64,000 bases of DNA. It comes from JBAXAM01 sp964213355 (GTDB lineage: Bacteria; Pseudomonadota; Gammaproteobacteria; UBA9339). Below the pieces are notes generated by a model. It did no database searches and was not told the origin of the DNA. It saw only the letters and a program-made list of their open reading frames with translations. The first letter of the stretch is position 1. Each line of letters opens with the position of its first letter. The position numbers were made by a program, and so were the translations under genes. This document shows, one piece after another, positions 17,654 through 26,469 of this stretch. Where the stretch lies: assembly GCA_964213355.1 (NCBI GenBank), contig CAXOVY010000032.1:248001-312000 (forward strand), in the 5' to 3' direction.

Positions 17654-18100
17654 TTAATTACTAGATTTAGAATCGTCAGGTTGTGTGATTAGCCCAATAT
17701 TTTGCGCTCCAGCTTGTTGTAGCAGTACCATTGCTTGCATAATTCTGCCATAATCAACACTTTTATCCCCTTTGAGCAAAACTTGACGTTGAGACGATAC
17801 TCCTTGAGTTTGTTTTAATTCAGATATAACTTTATTGAACAAATCTTGCGCTGAAATAGGTCTTGTTGGTTGCAATGCAATGCTCAGAAAATAATCACCG
17901 CGAGCATCAATCGACACGACTATGGGTTCTAGTGGTTTGGCCTCAACTGGTTTGGCACTTGCAGTTGGTAAATTAACATTCACACCTTGAAATAAAAGTG
18001 GTGCCGTTACCATGAAAATAACGAGCAATACCAGCATCACATCAATGTATGGTACTACATTAATTTCAGCAAGTTGACGGTAACGTTTTCGTTTTAACAT
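17654..18100 (-). CDS. tolR: Biopolymer transport protein TolR (ExbD/TolR family)
   Basis: TolR is the single-pass inner membrane partner of the TolQ motor, using proton flow to drive the Tol-Pal envelope system. The 148 residues show a short cytoplasmic N-terminus, one membrane helix at about 18-40 with the proton-path Asp in VVPYIDVMLVLLVIF, and a periplasmic domain with VNVNLPTA after it. It sits 18 bp downstream of tolQ on the same strand. tolA, tolB and pal do not follow; the next gene downstream is the response regulator. ExbD is an alternative name, but VNLPTASA and the TolQ partner favour TolR. Confidence 0.9.
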   Translation of the reverse strand: MLKRKRYRQLAEINVVPYIDVMLVLLVIFMVTAPLLFQGVNVNLPTASAKPVEAKPLEPIVVSIDARGDYFLSIALQPTRPISAQDLFNKVISELKQTQGVSSQRQVLLKGDKSVDYGRIMQAMVLLQQAGAQNIGLITQPDDSKSSN

Positions 18101-18118
18101 TAGATATTTTTATAATTT

Positions 18119-18790
18119 TTAAAATGTTTGTCTGTGCAAGATGCTTGAAAACTCTTCTTTAAAGGTATCATAAATATTAGTAAGTTGTTCTACTTCGCTG
18201 GCATAGCGGTTATATGCTATAACTGCTGGAATCGCCGCAAATAAACCCATCGCTGTTGCAATCAATGCTTCAGAAATACCAGGAGCCACCATTGCCATAG
18301 TTGCTTGCTGCATTCCTCCAAGAGCGCGAAAAGAGGTCATAATTCCCCAAACAGTACCAAATAAACCAACATATGGGCTAGTCGAACCGACTGTGGCAAG
18401 AAATGATAAATGTTGCTCTAAGCCTGCAATTTCACGAGCAAGTACAACTCGCATAGCACGTTCTGCTCCCTTAATAATTGCATCTGGCTTTGTTGTTGGC
18501 TGTTTGCTTGAACGCGTATATTCATTAAACCCTGCATAAAAAATCAGTTCAAGTCCATGTAAATCATCGCGATGTGCATTTAATTCTTGATAAAATTTAT
18601 GTAATTCACTGCCTGACCAAAAATGCTCTTCAAATTTTTTGACGGCTAAATGTGCATCTTTCAAAAAAAACCAACGTTGAAAAATTATTGTCCATGACCA
18701 AATTGATGCGGCTAATAAAAGCAGCATCACTATTTTTACTACTAAGCCTGCATTTGCTACAAAACTCCACAATGATGGGTCGGAAGCCAT
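18119..18790 (-). CDS. tolQ: Tol-Pal system protein TolQ (MotA/TolQ/ExbB family)
   Basis: TolQ forms the pentameric proton channel around TolR in the inner membrane. The 223 residues have a first membrane helix at about 13-35 (GLVVKIVMLLLLAASIW), a long cytoplasmic loop, and two C-terminal helices, the second containing TSPYVGLFGTVWGIM near 135 and the third GLFAAIPAVIAYNRY near 180, both diagnostic. GGAGAAAAACACC precedes the ATG. tolR follows at once. The missing tolAB-pal neighbours suggest that these genes have been relocated or lost; the usual ybgC upstream is also absent. Confidence 0.92.
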   Translation of the reverse strand: MASDPSLWSFVANAGLVVKIVMLLLLAASIWSWTIIFQRWFFLKDAHLAVKKFEEHFWSGSELHKFYQELNAHRDDLHGLELIFYAGFNEYTRSSKQPTTKPDAIIKGAERAMRVVLAREIAGLEQHLSFLATVGSTSPYVGLFGTVWGIMTSFRALGGMQQATMAMVAPGISEALIATAMGLFAAIPAVIAYNRYASEVEQLTNIYDTFKEEFSSILHRQTF

Positions 18791-18934
18791 AGGTGTTTTT
18801 CTCCATTAAAAGCCAGATCAAATTAGAACTAATTATATTGTAAGCGCATCTGCTTAAAAATTCTAACTAAAAATTCCATAAATTTGGGCATAGGTTAAAG
18901 TCTATGTTTATCGGACATTAAGTTAGGGATGGTA

Positions 18935-19765
18935 TCAATTGGTAACAACAACCACTTTGTTAAATCCATTTTTTTCTAGGAGACGTTTGAGTTTATTGCT
19001 TTGGGTTGCACATGCCATTGGTCCAATGTGTACTCGATATAAACTATCACTACGTTTAATACTGGTTGGTCTATCAGTGAGTTTAGCTATCTTGGTGAAC
19101 AATTGCTTGGCATTGTCAAGCCGGGAAAATGCACCCACCTGTAGATACATTGCTCCATTCTTAGCAGGTTTGGTAGCGGCGGCGTATTTTATCTGAGAGT
19201 TTTTGTTCCAGGTTTTAGGGTCAATGCCTACAATTTTGACGGGTGCGGTGCCACTATCCACGAAATCAAGCTTTTTAGCTGCTGCATAGGATAAATCTAA
19301 TATACGTTTAGAGTGAAACGGTCCGCGGTCGTTAACTCTAACAATGACCTGCTTGCCATTACGTAGGTTTGTTACTTGGACATAAGAGGGAAGCGGTAGC
19401 TCGGTGCTTGCGGCCGTCATACTGTATAAATTATAACGCTCTTGTGTCGAAGTATTGTTGCCATGAAATTTGGTGCCATACCATGAAGCGTTACCAGTCT
19501 TGACGTAGCCTTTCGAGCTTTTTAGTACATGATAGCGATGACCGCCAACAACATAGTCTCTAGTGCCATATGGATGATATGGTTCTGATCTAGGAACAGC
19601 ATCGGCAATTTTAGAGGCGTCTATATCAACACTAGGGGCGCCGTCAATGTCTTTGTGGCTGATCCCAACGAAGCTACAACCGCTCAATTGCGTCAAACAA
19701 AAAATGAATACTCCTGCGATTGACCAGTTACGACATATACGAAATTTATGATAGTACATATTCAT
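18935..19765 (-). CDS. rlpA: Septal ring lytic transglycosylase RlpA (lipoprotein)
   Basis: RlpA cleaves denuded peptidoglycan strands at the septum, in the outer membrane facing the periplasm. A lipoprotein signal peptide (about residues 1-30) ends in the lipobox LSGC. The double-psi beta-barrel domain (about 85-185) has GNASWYGTKFHGN, TAASTELPLPS, VRVNDRGPFHSKRILDLS and the catalytic-type Asp in NDRGPF. The C-terminal SPOR domain (about 200-276) has LQVGAFSRLDNAKQL and YRVHIGPMA. Length of 276 residues is normal. It lies about 145 bp upstream of tolQ on the same strand and downstream of a 245-bp AT-rich spacer. Confidence 0.93.
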   Translation of the reverse strand: MNMYYHKFRICRNWSIAGVFIFCLTQLSGCSFVGISHKDIDGAPSVDIDASKIADAVPRSEPYHPYGTRDYVVGGHRYHVLKSSKGYVKTGNASWYGTKFHGNNTSTQERYNLYSMTAASTELPLPSYVQVTNLRNGKQVIVRVNDRGPFHSKRILDLSYAAAKKLDFVDSGTAPVKIVGIDPKTWNKNSQIKYAAATKPAKNGAMYLQVGAFSRLDNAKQLFTKIAKLTDRPTSIKRSDSLYRVHIGPMACATQSNKLKRLLEKNGFNKVVVVTN

Positions 19766-20010
19766 ATTCTATATTTAATCTCATTAGTGCAATTGGGAGC
19801 AGTGTAGCATATGTTTATAAAAATTCCATTTGAAATATATAGATTTTGTTCATTATGCTGCGTAATAATTTGATTTTTATATTTATTATTTTTATAAAAG
19901 ACTGTTTTTGGGTAAGGCTAAGGTAATACTTCAACTTCTTTATAAATAATATAATTATTAATAAAAAACAAATAATTATTTTATTTTTATAAAGTAATTA
20001 ATGAAATAAA

Positions 20011-21708
20011 CTATCTAATTGGCTTTTGAAGCACAAAAATAAAACCTTTAATAACTGTTTCATAATGTTTTCTTAGCGTAATTTCATTTGATTTCAATAT
20101 GATAAATCCACTTTCGGATGCTGTTTGGTTAATATATTCTACAGTATGAGCAAACCTAGCAGAGCGTTGAAGTGTATAGGGGTATTGGTCGGTTTTTTCC
20201 ACAGTAAAAGCAAAAATTCCTCCAGATTTAAGGGTGCTATAGCAACAAGTGAAAATTTTTTCAAGTGCCCCAAAATACACCAAGGACTCTGCTGCGATTA
20301 TCAAGTCTATGCCAGAAAACGTAGTTATAGCTTCTTCAATAGTGATGTTTTTGAGGTCGCTATATATATTTTTTTGTTTTGCAAACTCTAGCATCTTTGC
20401 TGAAAGGTCAATTCCAATAAGTTCCTGTGCCATTGGCTTAAACTTGGATCCGCACATGCCAGTACCACAACCCAAATCTAAAATCTTTAAAGAGCAACCA
20501 CACCCTTTGGGGTCAACTATGGCTTGAACGATATCAAATAGGCATTCTGGTACTTGGTAATTTAATAGTTTTAAATGTTGCTCAAAATAGGGAGCGTACT
20601 GGTCAAAGAGGTGCTGAACATATTCTGCCGGGGCTTTTTGCAGGTCATCTTTTTGCTGCAGCGCCGCTAAAATATAAGATATTTCTTGGTTGTTTGGTTG
20701 TAGGTGGTGAGCTTGGCTGTAGTATTTTTCTGCTTCAGCAAAATTTTGGCGGCGTAAGTAAATTGTTCCTAAATTTACGCATACAGAAAAATCATCTGGT
20801 CGTATTTTCATCGCTTCATCAAAATAAATAATTGCGTCATCAAATCGTGATAGGTCAGTATAAATTACACCAACATTATAATAAACATCAAAATCCTGCA
20901 TTAGTTTAGCTAATTGCAAGAAATAGGGTAATGCTTCAGCTGGTTTTTTTTGTAGCAAAAAAACCGAACCCAAATTGTGCAGGGCTTCTATGTGCTGTGG
21001 TTGTAAATCTAATACTCTTTTGAAATGAGATATTGCTTCCTCGTATTTTCCTTCATCGGTTAAAATTACTCCCAAGTTGTGGTGGGCTAAAATGTTATTG
21101 CCATTGTTTTTTAGCGCTATTCGATAATGGTAGGTGGCTTTATCTAGTGCTCCTTGTAATTGTAGCAAATGAGCTAATTGTTGATGTGGTAGATCGTAAC
21201 TTGGTTGTAGCTGTATGGCAGTTTCCAAATGCGCGATTGCTTCTTGAGTTAGATTTTGCTTGGTTAAAACTAAGCTTAAATTGCAGTGTGCATCAACATA
21301 TTGTGGTTTAAGACGAATCGCTTCGTAATAATGTTCTTTTGCTTCTTGTAACTTTCCAAGCTGGTATAAAACATTACCTATATTATTGTGGGTTGCTGGG
21401 CTATTGGGATTTAACTGCAGTGCCTGTTGATACTGCAAAATGGCGTCTTCATATTTATTGAGATTTTTTAAAATACCTCCCATGCTATTATGAAAGCTAG
21501 AGGATTTTGGATCAATTTTAAGTGCTTGCTCCACAAAATGATAAGCATTTAAAAACTCGTGCTTCTGCGTGAGTAAAATACCGAGTAAATGTAACACTGC
21601 AGCATTTTGTGGTGTTATTTCAAGGAGATCGCGGTAAAGTTTTTCAGCTGCATCAAGATTACCTGTCTGATGTTCCAAAAGTGCAGCTTCGTATGAAGTG
21701 TTACCCAT
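20011..21708 (-). CDS. TPR-repeat protein fused to a class I SAM-dependent methyltransferase
   Basis: The first 350 residues are about ten tetratricopeptide repeats (for example AVLHLLGILLTQKHEFLNAY near 37 and HNNIGNVLYQLGKLQEAKEH near 110), a protein-binding scaffold. A linker with HLFDQYAPYFEQHL near 365 leads to a methyltransferase domain (about 400-560) whose SAM-binding motif I is ILDLGCGTGMCG near 412, followed by LIGIDLSAKML (motif II) and LIIAAESLVYFG. This tail belongs to a TPR-methyltransferase fusion type known in proteobacteria; the substrate is unknown. It starts three bases after rodA ends on the same strand, hinting at a link to cell-wall or protein-complex assembly. Confidence 0.85.
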   Translation of the reverse strand: MGNTSYEAALLEHQTGNLDAAEKLYRDLLEITPQNAAVLHLLGILLTQKHEFLNAYHFVEQALKIDPKSSSFHNSMGGILKNLNKYEDAILQYQQALQLNPNSPATHNNIGNVLYQLGKLQEAKEHYYEAIRLKPQYVDAHCNLSLVLTKQNLTQEAIAHLETAIQLQPSYDLPHQQLAHLLQLQGALDKATYHYRIALKNNGNNILAHHNLGVILTDEGKYEEAISHFKRVLDLQPQHIEALHNLGSVFLLQKKPAEALPYFLQLAKLMQDFDVYYNVGVIYTDLSRFDDAIIYFDEAMKIRPDDFSVCVNLGTIYLRRQNFAEAEKYYSQAHHLQPNNQEISYILAALQQKDDLQKAPAEYVQHLFDQYAPYFEQHLKLLNYQVPECLFDIVQAIVDPKGCGCSLKILDLGCGTGMCGSKFKPMAQELIGIDLSAKMLEFAKQKNIYSDLKNITIEEAITTFSGIDLIIAAESLVYFGALEKIFTCCYSTLKSGGIFAFTVEKTDQYPYTLQRSARFAHTVEYINQTASESGFIILKSNEITLRKHYETVIKGFIFVLQKPIR

Positions 21709-21711
21709 AAT

Positions 21712-22848
21712 CTAGGAGCCAATCAGTTTGCGATGTGTCTGCGTCGACATAATTATTCCAAAACCAGACATAAAAATTACTAATGAACTACCACCATAGC
21801 TAACTAATGGTAGCGGTAAACCAACCACTGGCAAAATTCCAACAACCATACAAATATTTATAAAAAAAGATGCAAAGAAAGATAAGCTTAAACTGCCAGC
21901 AAGTAGCCGCGTAAAAGTGTCTTGTGCACACACACTGAGGTACAAACCCCGTCCAACAATATAAAGAAAAATCCCAAGTAATAAAATACAGCCAACAAAA
22001 CCAAATTCTTCACCACATACGGCAAAAATAAAATCAGTAGCATGTTCCGGTAAAAACTGTAAATGTGCTTGCGATCCTAAAAGCCAACCCTTACCAAGCC
22101 AACCTCCAGAACCAATCGCAATCTTTGATTGAATAATATTATAGCCCGTACCATAGGGATCATGTTCTGGTGATAGAAAAGTAAATAAGCGCGCTTTTTG
22201 GTAAGCATGCATGAAGTGCCAAACAATAGGAATTGCAATGGCTATTAGGGCAGTAATTCCGGTCATAAGTTTCCAGGTAATACCAGCTAGCAGCAATACG
22301 AAAGTCCCTGTTGTGGCAACTAATATAGCCGTACTCAAGTCAGGTTGTTTGGCAATTATTAATACAGGTAAGGTGATAATCAGGCAACAAACAAGTAGAT
22401 CTTTTGTGTGTAGGGGAAAATCTTTATTACGTAAGTACCATGCTAACATCATTGGCACAACAAGCTTCATGATTTCTGATGGTTGAAAACGTAATAAACC
22501 AAGATTTAACCAGCGTTGCGCACCTTTATTAATAACCCCAACACTTATTACTGCAACTAGCAACAATAATACTATACCGTAAGCCCATGGTACCAAAGAC
22601 TGATAACGGTAGGTTGGGATTTGAGCGAACAAACACATGGCTGCAAAAGCTAAAATGAAACTTAGCATCTGGTGTCGTAGCAATGCTAAATTCTGATTGC
22701 CTGCGCTATAGAGAATTCCAAAACCAAATGCTACGAGCATAAGCACACCGACCAAAAGTAAAAAATCCAAGTGTGATTTCTTCCAGATTTTTTTAAGAAC
22801 TTTTCGTTTATTTTCTTGGTTATCAGATAGTAGTGGGCTATTGTTCAT
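21712..22848 (-). CDS. rodA: Peptidoglycan glycosyltransferase RodA (MrdB)
   Basis: RodA polymerises lipid II glycan strands in the rod-shape (elongasome) complex with PBP2. The 378-residue protein has about ten membrane helices. SEDS-family motifs include NKGAQRWLNLGLLRFQPSE near 125, KQPDLSTAILV near 185 (with the catalytic-type Asp) and LPLPLVSYGGSSL near 345. In many gammaproteobacteria the order is mrdA-rodA-rlpA-dacA; here rlpA and dacA are nearby but separated, and mrdA is not seen. It is the first gene of a minus-strand pair with the TPR-methyltransferase and is divergent from dacA across about 140 bp. Confidence 0.93.
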   Translation of the reverse strand: MNNSPLLSDNQENKRKVLKKIWKKSHLDFLLLVGVLMLVAFGFGILYSAGNQNLALLRHQMLSFILAFAAMCLFAQIPTYRYQSLVPWAYGIVLLLLVAVISVGVINKGAQRWLNLGLLRFQPSEIMKLVVPMMLAWYLRNKDFPLHTKDLLVCCLIITLPVLIIAKQPDLSTAILVATTGTFVLLLAGITWKLMTGITALIAIAIPIVWHFMHAYQKARLFTFLSPEHDPYGTGYNIIQSKIAIGSGGWLGKGWLLGSQAHLQFLPEHATDFIFAVCGEEFGFVGCILLLGIFLYIVGRGLYLSVCAQDTFTRLLAGSLSLSFFASFFINICMVVGILPVVGLPLPLVSYGGSSLVIFMSGFGIIMSTQTHRKLIGS

Positions 22849-22987
22849 TTGTAGCTCAATTTAATGTAAAATTATTCGAAAGTAAAATAAAACCCATTAG
22901 GTCTTGTATTCTTGTTAGAATTTATAGAATTTAAAATTTGCTATGTTAGAATGCCTAAGTTTTGTAATTCGAATTCGGAGAAATTTC

Positions 22988-24265
22988 ATGTTAGGTAAGT
23001 TGTCTACGATTGTTAGATTAGCTATTATTTTTTTCCTACTTTGTTTTGGGCAAAATGTCTTTGCAATCAAGCATAAGCATGCTGACAGCTTGCACAAACA
23101 TAAAGCCCATCATGCTGTAGTTCAACTAGCTAGCAAAATGTCGGAGCCCGAATTAAAACCAACTGCAGCTGCGGTAAAAATGCTAGGGTCTATTCCAGCA
23201 CCACCAGATTTTGATGCTAAAGCATATATTTTAATCGATGCTAATAGTGGTTATATTATTGCCGAAAAAAATGCTGATCAGCATTTGGCGCCAGCGAGTC
23301 TAACTAAAATAATGACTTTGTATTTAATAGCACAGGCTTTAGGTGTTGGGCAAACGCATCTTACTGACATGGTGAATGTTAGTAAAGAGGCTTGGCGTGC
23401 TGGTTTTGGCGGTTCGCGCATGTTTATTAAGGTTGGGGCAGTTGTATCGGTACAAGATTTAATTAGTGGGATTGCAACTGCTTCTGGTAATGACGCTACT
23501 GTGGCTATAGCGGAGCATCTTACTGGTTCTGAGCAGGGTTTTGTCAATCTTATGAATAAAACGGCACGAAAATTGGGTATGGACAATACCAACTTTACTG
23601 ATAGCAATGGCTTACCAAATGGTTATCACTATAGTACTGCTCGAGACTTGTCTATTTTATCTAAGGCTTGGATTGCAAATTTCCCAGAGTATTATCCATG
23701 GTTTAAAGAACGCTGGATGACTTATAATGGCATTAAACAGCCCAATCGCAATCGTTTATTGTGGCGGGATTCTTCAGTTGATGGCTTCAAAACAGGGCAC
23801 ACTGATGAGGCTGGATATTGTTTAGTGGTGTCAGCAGTACGTGGTGGTATGCGGTTAATTTCCGTAATTTTAGGTGCAAAAAGTGATGAAGCGCGTACCA
23901 AATATAGTGAAGCTCTAGTAAATTATGGTTTTCGGTTTTTTGAAACACGCAAGTTGTTTGTAGCCAATACTAAGTTAGTTGCGCCGCGAGTATGGCTCGG
24001 CAAAGAAAAAACTGCTAGTTTGGGTTTAAAAAATGATTTTTATATTACCCTGCCAGCTGGGCAGCATTCTGGTCTTAAAGCCAAAGTAGATATTGGTAAC
24101 AATCTAAAAGCTCCTATTATTAAAGGTCTGACTTATGGTACTTTAAATATTACGCTTGATGGCAAAACAATAGCTTCGCAGCCTTTAGTAGCGTTGCAAA
24201 ATAACCAGCGCGCCAATTTTATTTTCGCTATATATGATTATGTTCTTATGTTGTTTCAACACTAA
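22988..24265 (+). CDS. dacA: D-alanyl-D-alanine carboxypeptidase DacA (PBP5/6 family)
   Basis: This serine peptidase trims the terminal D-Ala from peptidoglycan pentapeptides in the periplasm. I chose the ATG at 22988 because GGAG lies seven bases upstream and it gives a clean signal peptide (about 1-26, ending QNVFA). The longer frame from 22943 adds 15 residues of non-signal character. Motifs of the S11 family are all present: ASLTKIMT (SxxK), ASGNDATVA (SxN) and FKTGHTDEAGYC (KTG). The C-terminal PBP5_C domain and an amphipathic tail (IYDYVLMLFQH) should anchor it to the membrane. Confidence 0.94.
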   Translation: MLGKLSTIVRLAIIFFLLCFGQNVFAIKHKHADSLHKHKAHHAVVQLASKMSEPELKPTAAAVKMLGSIPAPPDFDAKAYILIDANSGYIIAEKNADQHLAPASLTKIMTLYLIAQALGVGQTHLTDMVNVSKEAWRAGFGGSRMFIKVGAVVSVQDLISGIATASGNDATVAIAEHLTGSEQGFVNLMNKTARKLGMDNTNFTDSNGLPNGYHYSTARDLSILSKAWIANFPEYYPWFKERWMTYNGIKQPNRNRLLWRDSSVDGFKTGHTDEAGYCLVVSAVRGGMRLISVILGAKSDEARTKYSEALVNYGFRFFETRKLFVANTKLVAPRVWLGKEKTASLGLKNDFYITLPAGQHSGLKAKVDIGNNLKAPIIKGLTYGTLNITLDGKTIASQPLVALQNNQRANFIFAIYDYVLMLFQH

Positions 24266-24319
24266 TTAAATTTTGGATTCGTTTTTTAAAATTATACGGA
24301 TGTGGAGTGATACAATATT

Positions 24320-26365
24320 ATGATAAATTTTAGTGATTTCAGTATTCAACCATTGATTCATTTCTTTCATGTTTATCCGCATAGCGCGGGTATTATTACT
24401 TTTTGTGTCGTATTTATAGAAACACTGGCGGTAGTTGGTGCGGTTTTTCCAGGTGTTATTATTATGCCGGCCATCGGCTTTTTGATGGGTTCTAATGTGA
24501 TTCCTCTTGGCAGTACTTTTTTGTGTGTAATTGCTGGAGCAATTGTTGGCGACTATGTTAGTTATTTTATAGGTATTTATTTTCAGGATCGTATTCATCG
24601 TGTATGGCCTTTTAGTAAGTGGCCTAAGCTTCTGGAGCAGGGCGAGAAATATTTTCATGTTCATGGTGGAAAAAGCGTATTTATTGGTCGCTTTGTTATG
24701 GTGGTGCGCGTGGTTATTCCTCTGATTGCTGGTATGTTAAAAATGCCATTTATTCGCTTTTCTATTGCGGCGATACCATCAGCTACGATTTGGGCAGTTG
24801 GTTACATTATGCCGGGTGTGTTACTTGGAGCATTGTCATTAGAGTTGCCGCCGAAAGTTGCAGCTGAGTTTACCCTATATGCATTTTTAACAATTGTTGT
24901 TTTTTGGACGGTATGGTGGCTTGTGCAGCACTTTTTTAAACAAACTTGGAAAACGATTGATTATTATGTAACGCAAATGTGGAAGTATTGTCAAAAGAAT
25001 AAAACCACCATGTGGTTTACGGAAATTTTGTCTGATCCAAGGCGACCAAACAATCATCAACAGTTACTTTTATTTATTGCTGCTATTTTTACTTTTGTTT
25101 TGTTTTTTTTCGTTTTGTCTCAAGTGTTGGCTCATGGGTTCTTAACTAAATTGGATAAGCCAATTTATTATTTATTAAGCGGTTTGCGTTCACCAAACTT
25201 AGATCATCTGGCTGTGATAATTACCCTGATGGGTGATAGTACTATGCTAGCAATTGCATCTGGGTTATTTTTAATATGGCTTTTATGGAAACGCTATTGG
25301 TATATTGCTGCGCATTGGTTTGGTGTTATGACACTGAGCGCTATCGTGGTTGGTGGAGCAAAGTTTTTGCTATATTTGCCGAGACCGGGTGAGGTTTTAT
25401 ATGAAAAATATGCTTCATCATTTCCCAGTGCGCATACTGCATTGAGTTTGGCTTTTTATGGTTTTTTGGCAGTAATCATCGCACGTGAATCGAAAAAACA
25501 GGATAGACGTGTACCATACATTATTTCTGGAGTATTGGTAGTATTGATAGCGTTGTCGCGTCTTTATTTAGGAGTGCATTGGTTGACTGATGTTGTTGGT
25601 AGTTTTTTGATTGGTTTGGTAGTAGTTTTATTGGCAACAATTTCTTATCGGCGACGTCTCCACTTACATTTTCCTGTGCAGAAAATTGCCCTGACTGCAA
25701 TAGGTATTTTTACTTTGGTATGGTTTGTTTGCAGTGCGATCAGCTTTCACAGGCAGGTCGAAGAATATGCTTTAATTTGGCCTAAGACTATTGTTACTTT
25801 TAAGCAAATGCCGACAGTGGCGCCGCTATATAGACTTAATCGTTTGGGTGATGCGATTGAAGCTTTGAACGTTGAATGGATAGGAGATATTGAAACAATC
25901 AAACAAAGTCTATTGAAGCAAGGTTGGAAGGTTCAGCCAGCAAGAATTGTCTCCATAAATATTGTTAAAGGGTTATTTGATTCATCGGCTATTTATCATT
26001 TACCAATTTTTCCACAGCTTTACCACAATAAACCTTCAGTCTTATTATTGACTAAAGAGACGGGTCAAGGTAACACTATTCTAGTGTTACAGTTATGGGA
26101 ATCAGATATTATCTTAAGCGATATTAATTTACCATTATGGGTTGCGGCAGTTAAGTATTACCGTCCGGATTCCAAGCCATTATCTTTTGGCGGTCATTTT
26201 AAGCATAAACCAAAATTTATAGGAGCCACAGAGGTTCTTGCTAAATATTTAAAAGGTTTTAACGTAGGGCACAAAGTTTACTTGCAAAAGCAGCAACCAT
26301 TAAAAATGATAGAACTGCATTGGAATGGGAAGTTGCTGGTGATACAACCAAAAACTAAAAAATAA
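24320..26365 (+). CDS. DedA / PAP2 phosphatase / LssY_C fusion membrane protein
   Basis: Three domains are in one 681-residue protein. Residues 1-205 are a DedA (SNARE-associated) membrane domain, with FPGVIIMPAIGFLMG and GRFVMVVRVVIPLIAGML. Residues 245-455 are a PAP2 lipid phosphatase with the three motifs KFLLYLPRP (KX6RP), SSFPSAHT (PSGH-like) and SRLYLGVHWLTD (SRX5HX3D). The remainder resembles the LssY C-terminal domain, first named at a Legionella locus. Likely role is dephosphorylation and recycling of lipid carriers such as undecaprenyl pyrophosphate, or of lipid A/phospholipids, at the inner membrane. It opens the plus-strand envelope gene cluster up to dgkA. Confidence 0.88.
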   Translation: MINFSDFSIQPLIHFFHVYPHSAGIITFCVVFIETLAVVGAVFPGVIIMPAIGFLMGSNVIPLGSTFLCVIAGAIVGDYVSYFIGIYFQDRIHRVWPFSKWPKLLEQGEKYFHVHGGKSVFIGRFVMVVRVVIPLIAGMLKMPFIRFSIAAIPSATIWAVGYIMPGVLLGALSLELPPKVAAEFTLYAFLTIVVFWTVWWLVQHFFKQTWKTIDYYVTQMWKYCQKNKTTMWFTEILSDPRRPNNHQQLLLFIAAIFTFVLFFFVLSQVLAHGFLTKLDKPIYYLLSGLRSPNLDHLAVIITLMGDSTMLAIASGLFLIWLLWKRYWYIAAHWFGVMTLSAIVVGGAKFLLYLPRPGEVLYEKYASSFPSAHTALSLAFYGFLAVIIARESKKQDRRVPYIISGVLVVLIALSRLYLGVHWLTDVVGSFLIGLVVVLLATISYRRRLHLHFPVQKIALTAIGIFTLVWFVCSAISFHRQVEEYALIWPKTIVTFKQMPTVAPLYRLNRLGDAIEALNVEWIGDIETIKQSLLKQGWKVQPARIVSINIVKGLFDSSAIYHLPIFPQLYHNKPSVLLLTKETGQGNTILVLQLWESDIILSDINLPLWVAAVKYYRPDSKPLSFGGHFKHKPKFIGATEVLAKYLKGFNVGHKVYLQKQQPLKMIELHWNGKLLVIQPKTKK

Positions 26366-26469
26366 GTATGTTTGGAATTATGACATCAATTTTAAATTTA
26401 ATTCACCGAATGTTGTTTCGTTAAGGAATATGGATGCTGTGTATAAATATTTATTTCGCGGAGGTTCGC

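Noticed and set aside
24266..24664. Minus-strand frame of 132 codons
   Set aside because: It is a shadow of the DedA-PAP2-LssY gene start, low in complexity, with no ribosome binding site.
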